Below the pieces are notes generated by a model. It had not been told where the DNA came from, did no database searches, and was given only the letters and a program-made list of their open reading frames with translations. Made by a program: the position numbers and the translations under genes. A stretch of 52,125 bases of DNA from Acidimicrobiales bacterium (GTDB lineage: Bacteria; Actinomycetota; Acidimicrobiia; Acidimicrobiales; Aldehydirespiratoraceae): the NCBI GenBank assembly GCA_029263195.1, contig JAJCXX010000068.1, positions 104,939-157,063 of the forward strand. The letters are read 5' to 3'. This document shows, piece after piece, positions 8,754 through 17,346 of this stretch (positions within the stretch are counted from its first letter, which is position 1; every line of letters starts with the position of its first letter).

Positions 8754-8759
8754 TAGACT
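8754..8759 (+). promoter_or_regulatory. -10 box TAGACT of the trigger factor gene, leaderless type
   Basis: TAGACT ends 8 nt before the GTG start at 8768. This spacing places transcription start at or next to the start codon. No SD is present. Confidence 0.55.
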
Positions 8760-8767
8760 CCGGCATC

Positions 8768-10162
8768 GTGAAGAGCAACGTCGAAACCCTCGAAGATAAT
8801 CGCGTCAAGGTGTCGGTGGAGGTCGACGAATCCGAGTTCGGCTCGGCCGTCGATGCCGCATTCAAACGCATAGCCCGCGAAGTGAAGATGCCCGGGTTCC
8901 GCCCGGGCAAGGCCCCACGAAGACTTCTCGAAGCCCAATTGGGGCATCAGGTCGGCCGTGATGAGGCCCTCCGCGACGCACTTCCCGACTACTACGCGAG
9001 AGCCGTGGTCGAGCACGACGTCGATGTGATCGCCGCACCCGAGATCGAGATCACCGCCGGCGAAGAGTCCGGCCCCATCGTCTTCGACGCCGTCGTCGAA
9101 GTGCGACCACAGGTCAACGCGGCCGGATACGACGGGCTCCGGGTCGAGATCCCACGTCCGGCCCCATCCAACGACGACATCGACCAGCAACTCGACGCCA
9201 TGCGCGGTCAGTTCGCTGAGCTCGAACCGGTCGAACGTGCCGCCGACGACGGCGACCATGTCACCATCGACATCTCAGGCACCCACGAGGGCGAAGAGGT
9301 TCCGGGCCTGACCACCACCGACTACGACTACGAGGTCGGTAGCGGGGCTGTCGTCGCCGAGATCGATGAGAACCTGAGAGGCGCTTCGGCCGGCCAAGAT
9401 GTCGAATTCGAAGCCGAGCATCCCGATCCCGAAGAGGACGAGCCTCTCCAGTTCTCGATCGCCGTCAAGGAGGTTCGCGAAGCCGTACTTCCCGACCTCG
9501 ACGACGCATGGGCCGCCGAGGCCAGCGAATTCGAAACGGTCGAAGAGCTACGGGCCGACTTGGTCACTCGACTCACCGCAATGCGAATCTCGCAGGCGGT
9601 GGCGGCGGTGCAGCAAAACTCGGCCGAGGCGCTCGCCGGCCTGGTCACCGACGATGTTCCCGACGCGATGATCGAGGGCGAGATCAACGCCCGAATCCAG
9701 GATTTCGTGGGTCGGCTCCAGCAGCAAGGCGCCGATATTTCCGAGTACATGTCGAGCATCGGCATCACTCCGGAGACCCTCGCCGACCAGTTTCGTGAGC
9801 CGGCCGAGCAAGCAGTTCGCGTCGATCTGGCGCTGCGCTTCGTGGCCGAGCAGGAGAATCTCATACCCGACGACGCGGCCCTGTCGGAGACCATCGTTGA
9901 GATGGCCACAGAGTCGGGCCAAGACGCTGTCGAGCTGGAGAAACGGCTGGCCGAGTTCGGCCAACTGTCGGCGTTGAGAGCAGATCTCGCGAAGCAGCGG
10001 GCTCTAGAGTGGTTGACCGACAATGTCGAGCTGATCGACGATGAGGGAGCCACGATCGACAGATCAGAGCTTGAGACCCCATCTACAGAGACCGATGCGG
10101 ATAGCGTCAATGAACCAGAAGAAGACCCAGCTGCCGAAACCACCAACGAGGACGATGAGTAG
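8768..10162 (+). CDS. tig: Trigger factor (ribosome-associated chaperone and peptidyl-prolyl isomerase)
   Basis: A 464-aa protein with the trigger factor layout. The N-terminal ribosome-binding domain has the FRPGKAPRRLLEAQLG signature (about residues 44-59). A FKBP-type PPIase domain follows (about 155-240), then the long helical C-terminal chaperone domain, ending in an acidic tail. It shields nascent chains at the ribosome exit. I start it at GTG 8768 (VKSNVETLEDN) because family members begin with this segment and a TAGACT box lies just upstream. An ATG 57 nt earlier is in frame but precedes the box. It is followed directly by clpP and clpX, the usual quality-control cluster. Confidence 0.95.
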   Translation: MKSNVETLEDNRVKVSVEVDESEFGSAVDAAFKRIAREVKMPGFRPGKAPRRLLEAQLGHQVGRDEALRDALPDYYARAVVEHDVDVIAAPEIEITAGEESGPIVFDAVVEVRPQVNAAGYDGLRVEIPRPAPSNDDIDQQLDAMRGQFAELEPVERAADDGDHVTIDISGTHEGEEVPGLTTTDYDYEVGSGAVVAEIDENLRGASAGQDVEFEAEHPDPEEDEPLQFSIAVKEVREAVLPDLDDAWAAEASEFETVEELRADLVTRLTAMRISQAVAAVQQNSAEALAGLVTDDVPDAMIEGEINARIQDFVGRLQQQGADISEYMSSIGITPETLADQFREPAEQAVRVDLALRFVAEQENLIPDDAALSETIVEMATESGQDAVELEKRLAEFGQLSALRADLAKQRALEWLTDNVELIDDEGATIDRSELETPSTETDADSVNEPEEDPAAETTNEDDE

Positions 10163-10801
10163 ATGGACATCAACCCCCGCAACTATCTGGTCCCCACCGT
10201 CGTAGAGCAGACCAACCGTGGAGAGCGTGCCTACGACCTCTACAGCCGGCTGCTCAAAGAGAACATCATCTTCATCGGCACGCCGATCGACGACACTATC
10301 GCCAACCTGATCTGCGCTCAGCTTCTCCACCTCGAGTCGGAGAATCCCGACAAGGACATCAACCTCTACATCAACAGTCCAGGTGGCGACATCAACGCGC
10401 TGTTCGCCATCTACGACACGATGTCCTACATCAAGCCCGACATCACCACGATCTGTTTCGGTCAGGCCGCCTCAGCCGCAGCGGTGCTGCTGGCAGCAGG
10501 CACACCGGGCAAGAGGCTCGCCCTGCCCCACGCCCGAATTCTCATCCACCAGCCATACGCAGGAGCCCAAGGCCAGGCCAGCGACATCGAGCTGATCGCC
10601 GCTGAGATCGCCCGGATGAAGGCCTCGCTCGAGGAAATTCTGGCCCTACACACCGGTCAGAGCACTGAGAGGATCGCGGCCGACACCGACCGTGATTTCG
10701 TAATGAGCGCCGCCGAGGCCAAGGAATATGGGATCATCGACGAGGTCATTGAAGGCCGTAGTCTTGTTGACAACAGTGGTCCGATCAAAGCGATCGGCTA
10801 G
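10163..10801 (+). CDS. clpP: ATP-dependent Clp protease proteolytic subunit
   Basis: A 212-aa serine protease subunit. The triad is visible as Ser104 in GQAASAAA, His129 in LIHQPYAG and Asp178 in ADTDRDF, with the same spacing as in E. coli ClpP. The residues after the nucleophile are AAA rather than the common MGA. The N-terminus [24 protein letters not shown] is the standard ClpP beginning, so little or no propeptide is expected. The ATG is adjacent to the stop of tig, 0 nt apart. With ClpX it forms the ATP-dependent degradation machine in the cytoplasm. Only one clpP copy is in this window, although actinobacteria often have two in tandem. Confidence 0.95.
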   Translation: MDINPRNYLVPTVVEQTNRGERAYDLYSRLLKENIIFIGTPIDDTIANLICAQLLHLESENPDKDINLYINSPGGDINALFAIYDTMSYIKPDITTICFGQAASAAAVLLAAGTPGKRLALPHARILIHQPYAGAQGQASDIELIAAEIARMKASLEEILALHTGQSTERIAADTDRDFVMSAAEAKEYGIIDEVIEGRSLVDNSGPIKAIG

Positions 10802-10816
10802 GTAGGAGGACACCGG

Positions 10817-12076
10817 GTGGCCAAGTTCGGCGAAGGTGGCGAGCTTCTGAAGTGCTCGTTCTGCGGCAAGTCGCAGAAACAGGTCAAGAAACTGATAGCG
10901 GGCCCTGGCGTCTATATCTGCGACGAGTGCATCGATCTCTGCAACGAGATCATCGAAGAAGAACTCTCGGAGACCACCGAAACCACCCTCGGGGATCTGC
11001 CGGCTCCTCGCGAGATTTACGAATTTCTCAACGACTACATAGTCGGACAGGACACCGCCAAGCGGATCTTGTCGGTCGCTGTCTACAACCACTACAAGCG
11101 CGTTCAGCTCGGCACGACTCTCGACTCCGACGTCGAATTGGCCAAGTCCAACATCTTGTTGATCGGCCCCACCGGGTGCGGCAAGACTCTGATGGCCCAG
11201 ACCCTCGCCCGCATGCTCAACGTGCCCTTCGCCATTGCTGATGCCACTGCGCTCACCGAGGCGGGCTACGTCGGCGAGGACGTCGAGAACATCCTGTTGA
11301 AGCTCATCCAGTCCGCCGACTACGACATCGCCAAGGCCGAGACGGGCATCATCTACATCGATGAGATCGACAAGGTCGCTCGCAAGAGCGAAAACCCGTC
11401 GATCACCAGAGACGTGTCGGGCGAAGGTGTCCAGCAGGCTCTCCTGAAGATTCTCGAGGGAACCACCGCATCGGTTCCGCCTCAAGGTGGCCGCAAGCAT
11501 CCCCACCAGGAATTCATCCAGATCGACACCACCAACATCTTGTTCATCTGCGGTGGGGCGTTCGCCGGCATCGAGAAGCTGGTCGAGGATCGAATCGGGC
11601 GCAAGGGCGTGGGCTTCGGAGCCGACATTCGCAGCCCCCAGGACAAGGATCTCGGGGCCATATTCAGCGAAGTTCTCCCCGAAGACCTCACACGATTCGG
11701 TCTGATCCCGGAGTTCGTGGGCCGTCTTCCGGTGATAGGGGCGGTCAGCAGCCTCGAGCGTGATGCTCTGGTCGAGATCCTCACCGAGCCCCGAAATGCC
11801 TTGGTGAAGCAATACGCCAAGATGTTCGACTTCGAGGACATCGAACTCGAGTTCACCGACGAGGCATTGCGAGCGATTGCCGATCAGGCGATCAAGCGGG
11901 CTACCGGTGCGAGAGGGCTGCGCGCCATCATCGAATCGGTACTTCTCGACGTGATGTTCGACGTGCCGGGCCGCGACGATCTCGCCAAGGTCCGGGTCGA
12001 GGTCGAGACAGTGGTCGACGGCACCCGCCCAACCTTGATATCGCGCGACGACGTCGATGAGCGTCGCGCCAGCTGA
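10817..12076 (+). CDS. clpX: ATP-dependent Clp protease ATP-binding subunit ClpX
   Basis: A 419-aa AAA+ unfoldase. The N-terminal zinc-binding domain has four Cys (13, 16, 35, 38). Walker A is GPTGCGKT (117-124), Walker [10 protein letters not shown] ends near residue 186, and the RKH substrate loop appears as [12 protein letters not shown] tripeptide ([10 protein letters not shown]) stands at the position of the IGF loop that contacts ClpP. The start is GTG with SD TAGGAGGA 6 nt upstream. It lies 15 nt after clpP and is probably co-transcribed. It recognises, unfolds and feeds substrates to ClpP. Confidence 0.96.
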   Translation: MAKFGEGGELLKCSFCGKSQKQVKKLIAGPGVYICDECIDLCNEIIEEELSETTETTLGDLPAPREIYEFLNDYIVGQDTAKRILSVAVYNHYKRVQLGTTLDSDVELAKSNILLIGPTGCGKTLMAQTLARMLNVPFAIADATALTEAGYVGEDVENILLKLIQSADYDIAKAETGIIYIDEIDKVARKSENPSITRDVSGEGVQQALLKILEGTTASVPPQGGRKHPHQEFIQIDTTNILFICGGAFAGIEKLVEDRIGRKGVGFGADIRSPQDKDLGAIFSEVLPEDLTRFGLIPEFVGRLPVIGAVSSLERDALVEILTEPRNALVKQYAKMFDFEDIELEFTDEALRAIADQAIKRATGARGLRAIIESVLLDVMFDVPGRDDLAKVRVEVETVVDGTRPTLISRDDVDERRAS

Positions 12077-13391
12077 TCAAGAGCGTCACCAACACATGGA
12101 CTACCCACGGGCGCTCGAGCACCTGCATGCTCTCACCAACTACGAAGTGATTCCGCGCGCCGGACGAATCGAAGGGTTGTCGCTCGAGAACATGCGCTCG
12201 TCGATGGCGGCACTCGCTGATCCCCAGACGTCCTATCCGGTCATTCATGTCACCGGAACCAACGGCAAGGGCTCGACTGTGCGGCTCATCGAGTCGCTCT
12301 TTGGGGTCATGGGCCTGCGCGTCGGCACGTACACGAGCCCTCATCTTCAGATGATCAACGAGCGAATCCGCATCGGGGGACTGCCGATCGAGGATCAGGA
12401 TCTCGCCAGCGCGATTACCGGCGTTGCGGCGGTGGGGGAGGAGCGCGGTGGCGAATCTCTCACATGGTTCGAGACGATGACCGCAGCCGCACTCACTCAC
12501 TTCGCCGATGAGGCCGTCGATGTCGCGGTGCTCGAGGTGGGGATGCTGGGACGCTTCGACGCAACCAACGTGGCCGACGCCCAGATCGCGGTCGTCACCA
12601 ACATCGGGCTCGATCACACCGACGGAGTCGGCGACTGGCGCCGTGCGATCGCTCAGGAGAAGGCCGGAATCATCAAACCCGGATCAGCTCTCGTGCTGGG
12701 CGAGACCGACCCGGATCTGGCCGCGGTCTTCGCCGCGGAGTCACCCTCGGTCACTTGGGAGAGAGGCATCGATTTCGATGTGGCCGAAGACGAGTTGGCG
12801 GTGGGAGGTCGCCTGATCAACCTACGGTCTCCGCGTGGCCGCTACGACGAGGTCTTCCTCCGACTGCACGGGCATCATCAGGCCGACAACGCCGCGGTCG
12901 CAGTCGCCACCGTGGAGGAGTTTTTCGACGACGAACTCTCGGACGATGTTGTCGCAGAGGCGTTCGGTTCCGTCGAGATCCCCGGCCGAATGGAGATAGT
13001 TGCCCGGTCCCCGCTGGTGATGCTCGATGTGGCTCACAATCCGCCTGGAGCGGAGGCGTTGGCCGACGGCATCGAGACCGATTTCGGCGACGCCCCTTTG
13101 ATCATGGTCGTCGGCCTTCTCGACGGACGCGATCCGCGAGCCTTCTGTGAGGCCCTGAACGTCTCCTCTGCCGAAATCTGCATAGCTTGTTCGGCGCCAT
13201 CCAGACGTGGTCTACCAGCCGAGAGTGTGGCGGCTGCCATCACCGAGGTGGGTGGAACGGTTGAGATCGTGCATGAGGTCGAAGAGGCGATCGAGCGGGC
13301 GTTTTCGCTTGCCGATCCAGAAACGATGATCGTCGTGGTGGGGTCCCACACCATTGTCGGAAATGCCCGAACCCATCTCGAAGGCAAATGA
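12057..13391 (+). CDS. folC: Bifunctional folylpolyglutamate/dihydrofolate synthase
   Basis: A 444-aa Mur-ligase-family enzyme that adds glutamate to folates. The nucleotide-binding loop is [11 protein letters not shown], followed by the TSPHL motif. Downstream, [12 protein letters not shown] and NIGLDHTD are typical FolC segments, and MLDVAHNP marks the C-terminal domain. The frame from ATG 12057 overlaps clpX by 20 nt. ATG 12096 ([10 protein letters not shown]) is an equally plausible start, because family members begin close to that segment. In either case it follows clpX closely, in a common actinobacterial order. Confidence 0.9.
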   Translation: MSVAPADQERHQHMDYPRALEHLHALTNYEVIPRAGRIEGLSLENMRSSMAALADPQTSYPVIHVTGTNGKGSTVRLIESLFGVMGLRVGTYTSPHLQMINERIRIGGLPIEDQDLASAITGVAAVGEERGGESLTWFETMTAAALTHFADEAVDVAVLEVGMLGRFDATNVADAQIAVVTNIGLDHTDGVGDWRRAIAQEKAGIIKPGSALVLGETDPDLAAVFAAESPSVTWERGIDFDVAEDELAVGGRLINLRSPRGRYDEVFLRLHGHHQADNAAVAVATVEEFFDDELSDDVVAEAFGSVEIPGRMEIVARSPLVMLDVAHNPPGAEALADGIETDFGDAPLIMVVGLLDGRDPRAFCEALNVSSAEICIACSAPSRRGLPAESVAAAITEVGGTVEIVHEVEEAIERAFSLADPETMIVVVGSHTIVGNARTHLEGK

Positions 13392-13440
13392 TCCGATAGA
13401 CCCATGAACTACTGACCCCGGTGGTGCCGATGGTACTGCT

Positions 13441-14166
13441 GTGAGGTTTCTGACATTTTTCTTGCGACGTGCCAGGCGATCGAATGACCGCGGGGTCACT
13501 CTCGTTGAGTACGCGCTCGTCATCGCAACAGTCGTGGTTGGCTCCATGTCGAGCGTCGGGGCTCTCGATACGACGGTCCAGAACAACTACATCTCGACTG
13601 CCGACGACATCGGACAGCCCGACTTGTCAGTGTTCGACGTGACCACCACCACGGGCGCGGGCGGCGGGGAATCCACGACTACCACGACAACCACCACCAC
13701 GACGACCACCACGGCCCCGCCGAGTTCGACGACCACCACTTCCACGACGACCACCACCACCACGACGACGACCGCAGCCCCGACTACGACGACGACCGCA
13801 GCTCCGACCACGACGACGACCGCAGCTCCGACCACGACCACTTCGGGCGTGCTCGAGGACACCGACATTGAGTACAGGGACAAGAGTTACAAGAAGAAGG
13901 GCAAGTACTACGCCAAGATCCGGTTGGAGATCGAGGACTCCGATGGCGACGACCTCGAGGACGCGACAGTCACGGTTCAGTTCACGCTTTCCGACGGCAC
14001 CACCGGAACCGCCACCGGCGAGACCAACTCCTGGGGCCGGGTCGCGTTCAAATGGAGCAAGCTCGACGACGATGATTTCGACGTCGAGGTCACGATCCTC
14101 AGCATCACCAAGGACGGCACGGACTACGACCCCGGTTCGGAAACGTACGTCCTGGAGAAGCCGTAG
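13441..14166 (+). CDS. Flp-type prepilin fused to a Thr-rich stalk and a C-terminal beta-domain
   Basis: A 241-aa protein in three parts. First is a type IVb prepilin leader with basic residues, Gly18 as the cleavage residue, then VTLVEYALVIATVVVG with Glu at +5 and Tyr at +6 of the mature form, the classic Flp pattern. Next comes a stalk (about 70-138) made almost only of Thr with AAPT and APPSS breaks. Last is an acidic/basic domain (about 140-241) with alternating hydrophobic strands such as ATVTVQFTLSDGTTG, resembling an Ig/Big-like fold. Ordinary Flp pilins are only 50-80 aa, so this is not a simple fibre subunit. The GTG start is the only one giving the leader. It sits 49 nt after folC and may be in that transcript. 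A prepilin peptidase and Tad ATPase must be encoded elsewhere if it is functional. Confidence 0.7.
   Translation: MRFLTFFLRRARRSNDRGVTLVEYALVIATVVVGSMSSVGALDTTVQNNYISTADDIGQPDLSVFDVTTTTGAGGGESTTTTTTTTTTTTTAPPSSTTTTSTTTTTTTTTTAAPTTTTTAAPTTTTTAAPTTTTSGVLEDTDIEYRDKSYKKKGKYYAKIRLEIEDSDGDDLEDATVTVQFTLSDGTTGTATGETNSWGRVAFKWSKLDDDDFDVEVTILSITKDGTDYDPGSETYVLEKP
13762..13833 (+). repeat. 24-bp tandem repeat, three copies, within the Thr-rich stalk
   Basis: Three head-to-tail 24-bp units at 13762-13785, 13786-13809 and 13810-13833, differing at one or two bases. Each encodes TTTTAAPT. They lie at the end of a longer ACC/ACG-rich low-complexity tract (about 13674-13843). Such tracts change length by slippage. 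Confidence 0.85.
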
Positions 14167-14186
14167 GGCACCCACGCCGACACCGG

Positions 14187-14192
14187 TAGCCT
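14187..14192 (+). promoter_or_regulatory. -10 box TAGCCT of ndk, leaderless type
   Basis: TAGCCT ends 7 nt before the ATG at 14200, which puts the expected transcription start on the start codon. No SD is visible. Confidence 0.5.
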
Positions 14193-14199
14193 CGGCCGA

Positions 14200-14619
14200 A
14201 TGGACCGAACACTGGTGATCTGCAAGCCCGACTCCGTCGAACGGGGTCTCGTGGGCGAAATCCTTGGCCGACTCGAGGCCAAGGGCCTCCGAATTGCGAG
14301 GGCCGAGCTTCGTACTCTCGACTCCGACACGTTGGCGCGGCACTACGCCGAGCATGTGGGCAAGGGCTTCTACACCGACCTCGTGGAGTTCATGGGGAGA
14401 GGACCGGTAGTGGTCTGCGCGATCGAAGGCCCGTCCGACACTTGGCAGGTTGTTCGCCAGATGATGGGCGCCACCAACCCGCTTGAGGCCGCGCCCGGCA
14501 CGATTCGCGGCGACCTCGGCACACTGTTCACCGAGAACCTCATCCACGGCTCCGATTCTCTTGAGTCGGCGGCCCGTGAGATCGAGATCTTCTTTCCCGG
14601 TACACCGGCATCCGTCTGA
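14200..14619 (+). CDS. ndk: Nucleoside diphosphate kinase
   Basis: A 139-aa enzyme of standard length that transfers the terminal phosphate of NTPs to NDPs in the cytoplasm. It opens with RTLVICKPDSVERGLVGEIL. The catalytic His116 lies in NLIHGSDS, the phosphohistidine motif, and GATNPLEAAPGTIRGD is the conserved nucleotide-binding segment. It stands alone before mreB, as in many actinobacteria. An upstream TAGCCT box 7 nt from the ATG suggests a leaderless transcript. Confidence 0.97.
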   Translation: MDRTLVICKPDSVERGLVGEILGRLEAKGLRIARAELRTLDSDTLARHYAEHVGKGFYTDLVEFMGRGPVVVCAIEGPSDTWQVVRQMMGATNPLEAAPGTIRGDLGTLFTENLIHGSDSLESAAREIEIFFPGTPASV

Positions 14620-14692
14620 CTTCGGTCCCACGCATCGTGGTGGCCTGGCCACACCTCGTCTTCTGTGTTGCAATCTGGTGACCATTCGCGCC

Positions 14693-14698
14693 TAGACT
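14693..14698 (+). promoter_or_regulatory. Probable -10 box (TAGACT) of the mreB operon promoter
   Basis: TAGACT at 14693-14698 sits about 88 nt upstream of mreB, with a TTGCAA at 14668-14673 as a poor, widely spaced -35 candidate. It would give an 80-nt leader ahead of the rod-shape operon, unlike the leaderless genes nearby. Confidence 0.4.
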
Positions 14699-14786
14699 CC
14701 CTGCGGTAGTCGGCTCGGAGACGGTCACCCTTTCAGTTGTCTCTTCGTCGACTCGGATCCGACTTCTTGGTTACGAGGCATCAATC

Positions 14787-15836
14787 ATGTTTGGAGAGTC
14801 GCTGCTGAGCAGATTCGGAGCAGTGGTCGGGCGCGATATGGCGGTTGATCTCGGCACCGCGAACACCCTCGTTTATGTGCGTGGCGAAGGCATCGTGCTC
14901 AACGAACCGTCTGTCGTGGCCATCAACACCCACACGGGCAAGCCTTTGGCAGTCGGTACCGACGCCAAGCGAATGATTGGCCGCACGCCCTCCAACATTC
15001 AGGCGATCCGACCACTCAAGGATGGCGTCATCGCCGACTTCGAAGTCTGCGAAAAGATGATGCGCCACTTCATCCAGCGGGTTCACCAGCGGAAATGGGC
15101 CAAGCCCAGAATGGTCATCGCCGTTCCGTCCGGTATCACCGGAGTCGAGCAACGAGCCGTTCAGGAAGCCGCCGAATTCGCCGGGGCCCGCAAGCCGGCC
15201 TTCATCATCGAAGAGCCCATGGCCGCAGCCATCGGAGCCGGGCTCCAAGTTCAGGAACCGGCCGGCAACATGATCGTCGATATCGGCGGTGGCACGACCG
15301 AGGTCGCCGTGATCTCACTTGGTGGCGTGGTGGCCAGCGAGTCCGTTCGGGTCGGTGGAGACGAACTCGACGACTCGATCATCCAGTACGTCAAGAAGGA
15401 ATTCAGCCTGGCGCTCGGCGAGCGAACTGCTGAGGAGATCAAGGTCCAGCTTGGTTCGGCCTGGCCCCTTCGGCAGGAACTACGGGCTGAGATCCGAGGT
15501 CGAGACCTCGTCACTGGTCTTCCGCGCACCGTCGTCATCGGCACGCCCGACATTCGCGAGGCCATCGAAGAGCCGGTCGCCGCGATCTGCGATGCCGTCA
15601 AGTCGACTCTCGACAAGACGCCTCCGGAGTTGGCGGCCGACATCATGGAACGAGGCATCACAATCGCCGGGGGCGGAGCACTCCTCAAGGGAATCGATCA
15701 GCGACTAGCCGAGGAAACCGGTATGCCGATCCGAATCGCTGCCGATCCGCTCCATGCGGTGGTGATTGGTGCCGGGCAGGTTCTCGAGGAATTCGAGGCG
15801 CTCAGGGATGTGGTGCTGAGTTCGGGCGATCTCTAA
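14787..15836 (+). CDS. mreB: Rod-shape-determining protein MreB (bacterial actin)
   Basis: A 349-aa actin-like protein of typical length. Phosphate-binding loops are AVDLGTANTLVYVRG near the N-terminus and IVDIGGGTTEVAVISLGG around residues 160-178. A C-terminal adenosine motif TIAGGGALLKGID is also clear. MreB polymerises under the membrane and guides sidewall peptidoglycan synthesis. It heads the cluster mreB-mreC-mreD-mrdA-rodA, which suggests a rod-shaped cell elongating by lateral insertion, unlike apically growing mycobacteria. Confidence 0.97.
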   Translation: MFGESLLSRFGAVVGRDMAVDLGTANTLVYVRGEGIVLNEPSVVAINTHTGKPLAVGTDAKRMIGRTPSNIQAIRPLKDGVIADFEVCEKMMRHFIQRVHQRKWAKPRMVIAVPSGITGVEQRAVQEAAEFAGARKPAFIIEEPMAAAIGAGLQVQEPAGNMIVDIGGGTTEVAVISLGGVVASESVRVGGDELDDSIIQYVKKEFSLALGERTAEEIKVQLGSAWPLRQELRAEIRGRDLVTGLPRTVVIGTPDIREAIEEPVAAICDAVKSTLDKTPPELAADIMERGITIAGGGALLKGIDQRLAEETGMPIRIAADPLHAVVIGAGQVLEEFEALRDVVLSSGDL

Positions 15837-15849
15837 TTCGACCAGGCCA

Positions 15850-16794
15850 ATGGCGTCAACCCAGCGGGCCGGGCGATCGCGCTATCGCCTCGCTCTACTT
15901 GTCCTCACAGCGGTAACTTTACTGAGCCTCGACTTTCGCGGGTTCGGACCACTCGATTCGGTCCAGAGTGGGGTGCGAGACGTGCTGAACCCCGTGACGT
16001 CACTGTTCGACACGGTCCTGTCGCCGGTCGGCGACGGCTGGAACGCGGTCTTCGACTACGGCGACCTCGAGGCCCGAAACGACGAGCTCAGGCGCCAGCT
16101 CGATGAAATGCGGGGTGACTCCATCGCGGCCGAAGCCGCCGTGGCGGCCCTCGAGCGTCTGCAGAACGCAGTCGAGATCGGTTTCAAGGGTGACATCCCA
16201 ACGGTGGCGGCAACCGTCCTGCGGGGAGAAGTCGGAAACTTCGATGCCGATGTCTTCACGATCGACAAGGGGTCGAATTCAGATCTCGAGGTCGACATGG
16301 CAGTGGTGACCGGGGCTGGTTTCGTGGGCCGACTGTCGCGGGTCGACCGGTCGACCAGCAAAGTCGAACTCATCAGCGCCAGTTCGTTGGTCATTGGTGT
16401 TCGATTGGTATCGACCGACGACGTCGGGCTCGGCCACGGTGTTGCCGGCCAGCCTCGGCAATTCGTGATCGATCAGGGCCCGTCATGGCCCGAAGGCGGC
16501 AACCCCGAGCTGCTTCCCAGAATAGGGTCGGCCGTGGTGACCGACACCGGCAGCCGCTACCCGGCGGAGATTCCGATCGGGATCGTCACGGATGTGTCGA
16601 CTCCGGATGGCCTGGCCATGGTCGTCACCGTGGAACTGTCCAACGATGTCGGTGATCTCGGCTTCGTGTCGGTGATGCTCGACGCCGCCCCCGACGAGGT
16701 GCCTCTCCGACCGGTGACCCCGAGCACAGTTGTCTCGCTCGAAATCGACCCGAATCTGCTCGACCCCGACTTCGATGCTGGTGCGACGCCATGA
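15850..16794 (+). CDS. mreC: Rod-shape-determining protein MreC
   Basis: A 314-aa protein with a short basic cytoplasmic start, one membrane helix (about 12-27) and a coiled-coil stretch (ARNDELRRQLDEMRGD and on, about 75-112). A beta-rich extracellular part follows, containing DKGSNSDLEVDMAVVTGAGFVGR. This is the MreC plan. It starts 13 nt after mreB and overlaps mreD by 4 nt. It links MreB to MreD and the PBP2-RodA synthase. Confidence 0.93.
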   Translation: MASTQRAGRSRYRLALLVLTAVTLLSLDFRGFGPLDSVQSGVRDVLNPVTSLFDTVLSPVGDGWNAVFDYGDLEARNDELRRQLDEMRGDSIAAEAAVAALERLQNAVEIGFKGDIPTVAATVLRGEVGNFDADVFTIDKGSNSDLEVDMAVVTGAGFVGRLSRVDRSTSKVELISASSLVIGVRLVSTDDVGLGHGVAGQPRQFVIDQGPSWPEGGNPELLPRIGSAVVTDTGSRYPAEIPIGIVTDVSTPDGLAMVVTVELSNDVGDLGFVSVMLDAAPDEVPLRPVTPSTVVSLEIDPNLLDPDFDAGATP

Positions 16795-17315
16795 CCAGAC
16801 TTCGTCTCGCCCTGGTATTCATGATCGCAATATCACTGCAACTGACCGTGTTCATCGATGTTCGAATCTTTGGAGTCGCCCCCGAGTTGATGGCGCTGCT
16901 GGCCGTAATGGCGGGATACTTCGCCGGCCCGAGGACCGGACCCTCGATAGCGTTTGCCGCGGGGCTTCTCTGGGATGTCTACCTCCCCACCCATCTGGGA
17001 ATCTCGGCACTCATCTTCGCGGTGATGGCCTACTCGATCGGCTCGGTTGAGGCCGGATTGTTCCATGATTCGCGGCTACAACTTGGGGTTGTCGCGGCGT
17101 TGTCCACCGCCCTCATGGTGATCGCCTACGCCTTGTCGAGCGAGATCCTCGGAGAACGCGGGCTGATCGACATGGATCTGTTGAAGATCGCGGCGGTGAG
17201 CGGCCTGTTCAACGGCGTGCTCTCGGTGCCGGCGGCCCCCTTGATGAGATGGGCGCTGGGCCCCGGACTCGATCGGCCGGTGGGCGCGGCCAACCGCCCC
17301 ATGTCGCGTGGTTAG
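16791..17315 (+). CDS. mreD: Rod-shape-determining protein MreD
   Basis: A 174-aa polytopic membrane protein with about five hydrophobic segments. The family is recognised by RIFGVAPELMALLAVMAGYFAGPRTG, read in two halves here, and by position between mreC and mrdA. It starts with ATG inside the mreC stop (4-nt overlap). MreD is the membrane scaffold of the elongasome. Sequence conservation in this family is low, so operon position carries much of the call. Confidence 0.88.
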   Translation: MTRLRLALVFMIAISLQLTVFIDVRIFGVAPELMALLAVMAGYFAGPRTGPSIAFAAGLLWDVYLPTHLGISALIFAVMAYSIGSVEAGLFHDSRLQLGVVAALSTALMVIAYALSSEILGERGLIDMDLLKIAAVSGLFNGVLSVPAAPLMRWALGPGLDRPVGAANRPMSRG

Positions 17316-17325
17316 CTCTACCCCA

Positions 17326-17346
17326 ATGTCGGATCGAGCTGATTGA
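17326..17346 (+). other. Six-codon mini-ORF (MSDRAD*) whose stop overlaps the mrdA TTG start
   Basis: ATG 17326 opens MSDRAD followed by TGA at 17344-17346, which overlaps the TTG at 17343-17345 as TTGA. It begins 10 nt after the mreD stop. An identical geometry exists before nadD. It could couple translation to mrdA or be chance. Confidence 0.3.

Noticed and set aside
8299..8910. Upstream extension of the SLH-CAP reading frame to 8910
   Set aside because: It would read through the complete tRNA-Gly gene on the same strand and has no domain content; the signal peptide starts at 8298.
13674..13843. Repeat-rich tract considered as a CRISPR array
   Set aside because: It is a coding ACC/ACG low-complexity tract with 24-bp units and no unique spacers.
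13627..14685. Long minus-strand frame opposite the Flp-type gene and ndk
   Set aside because: It is built of Gly/Arg/Val runs that mirror the Thr-coding repeats, and it covers the well-supported ndk gene.
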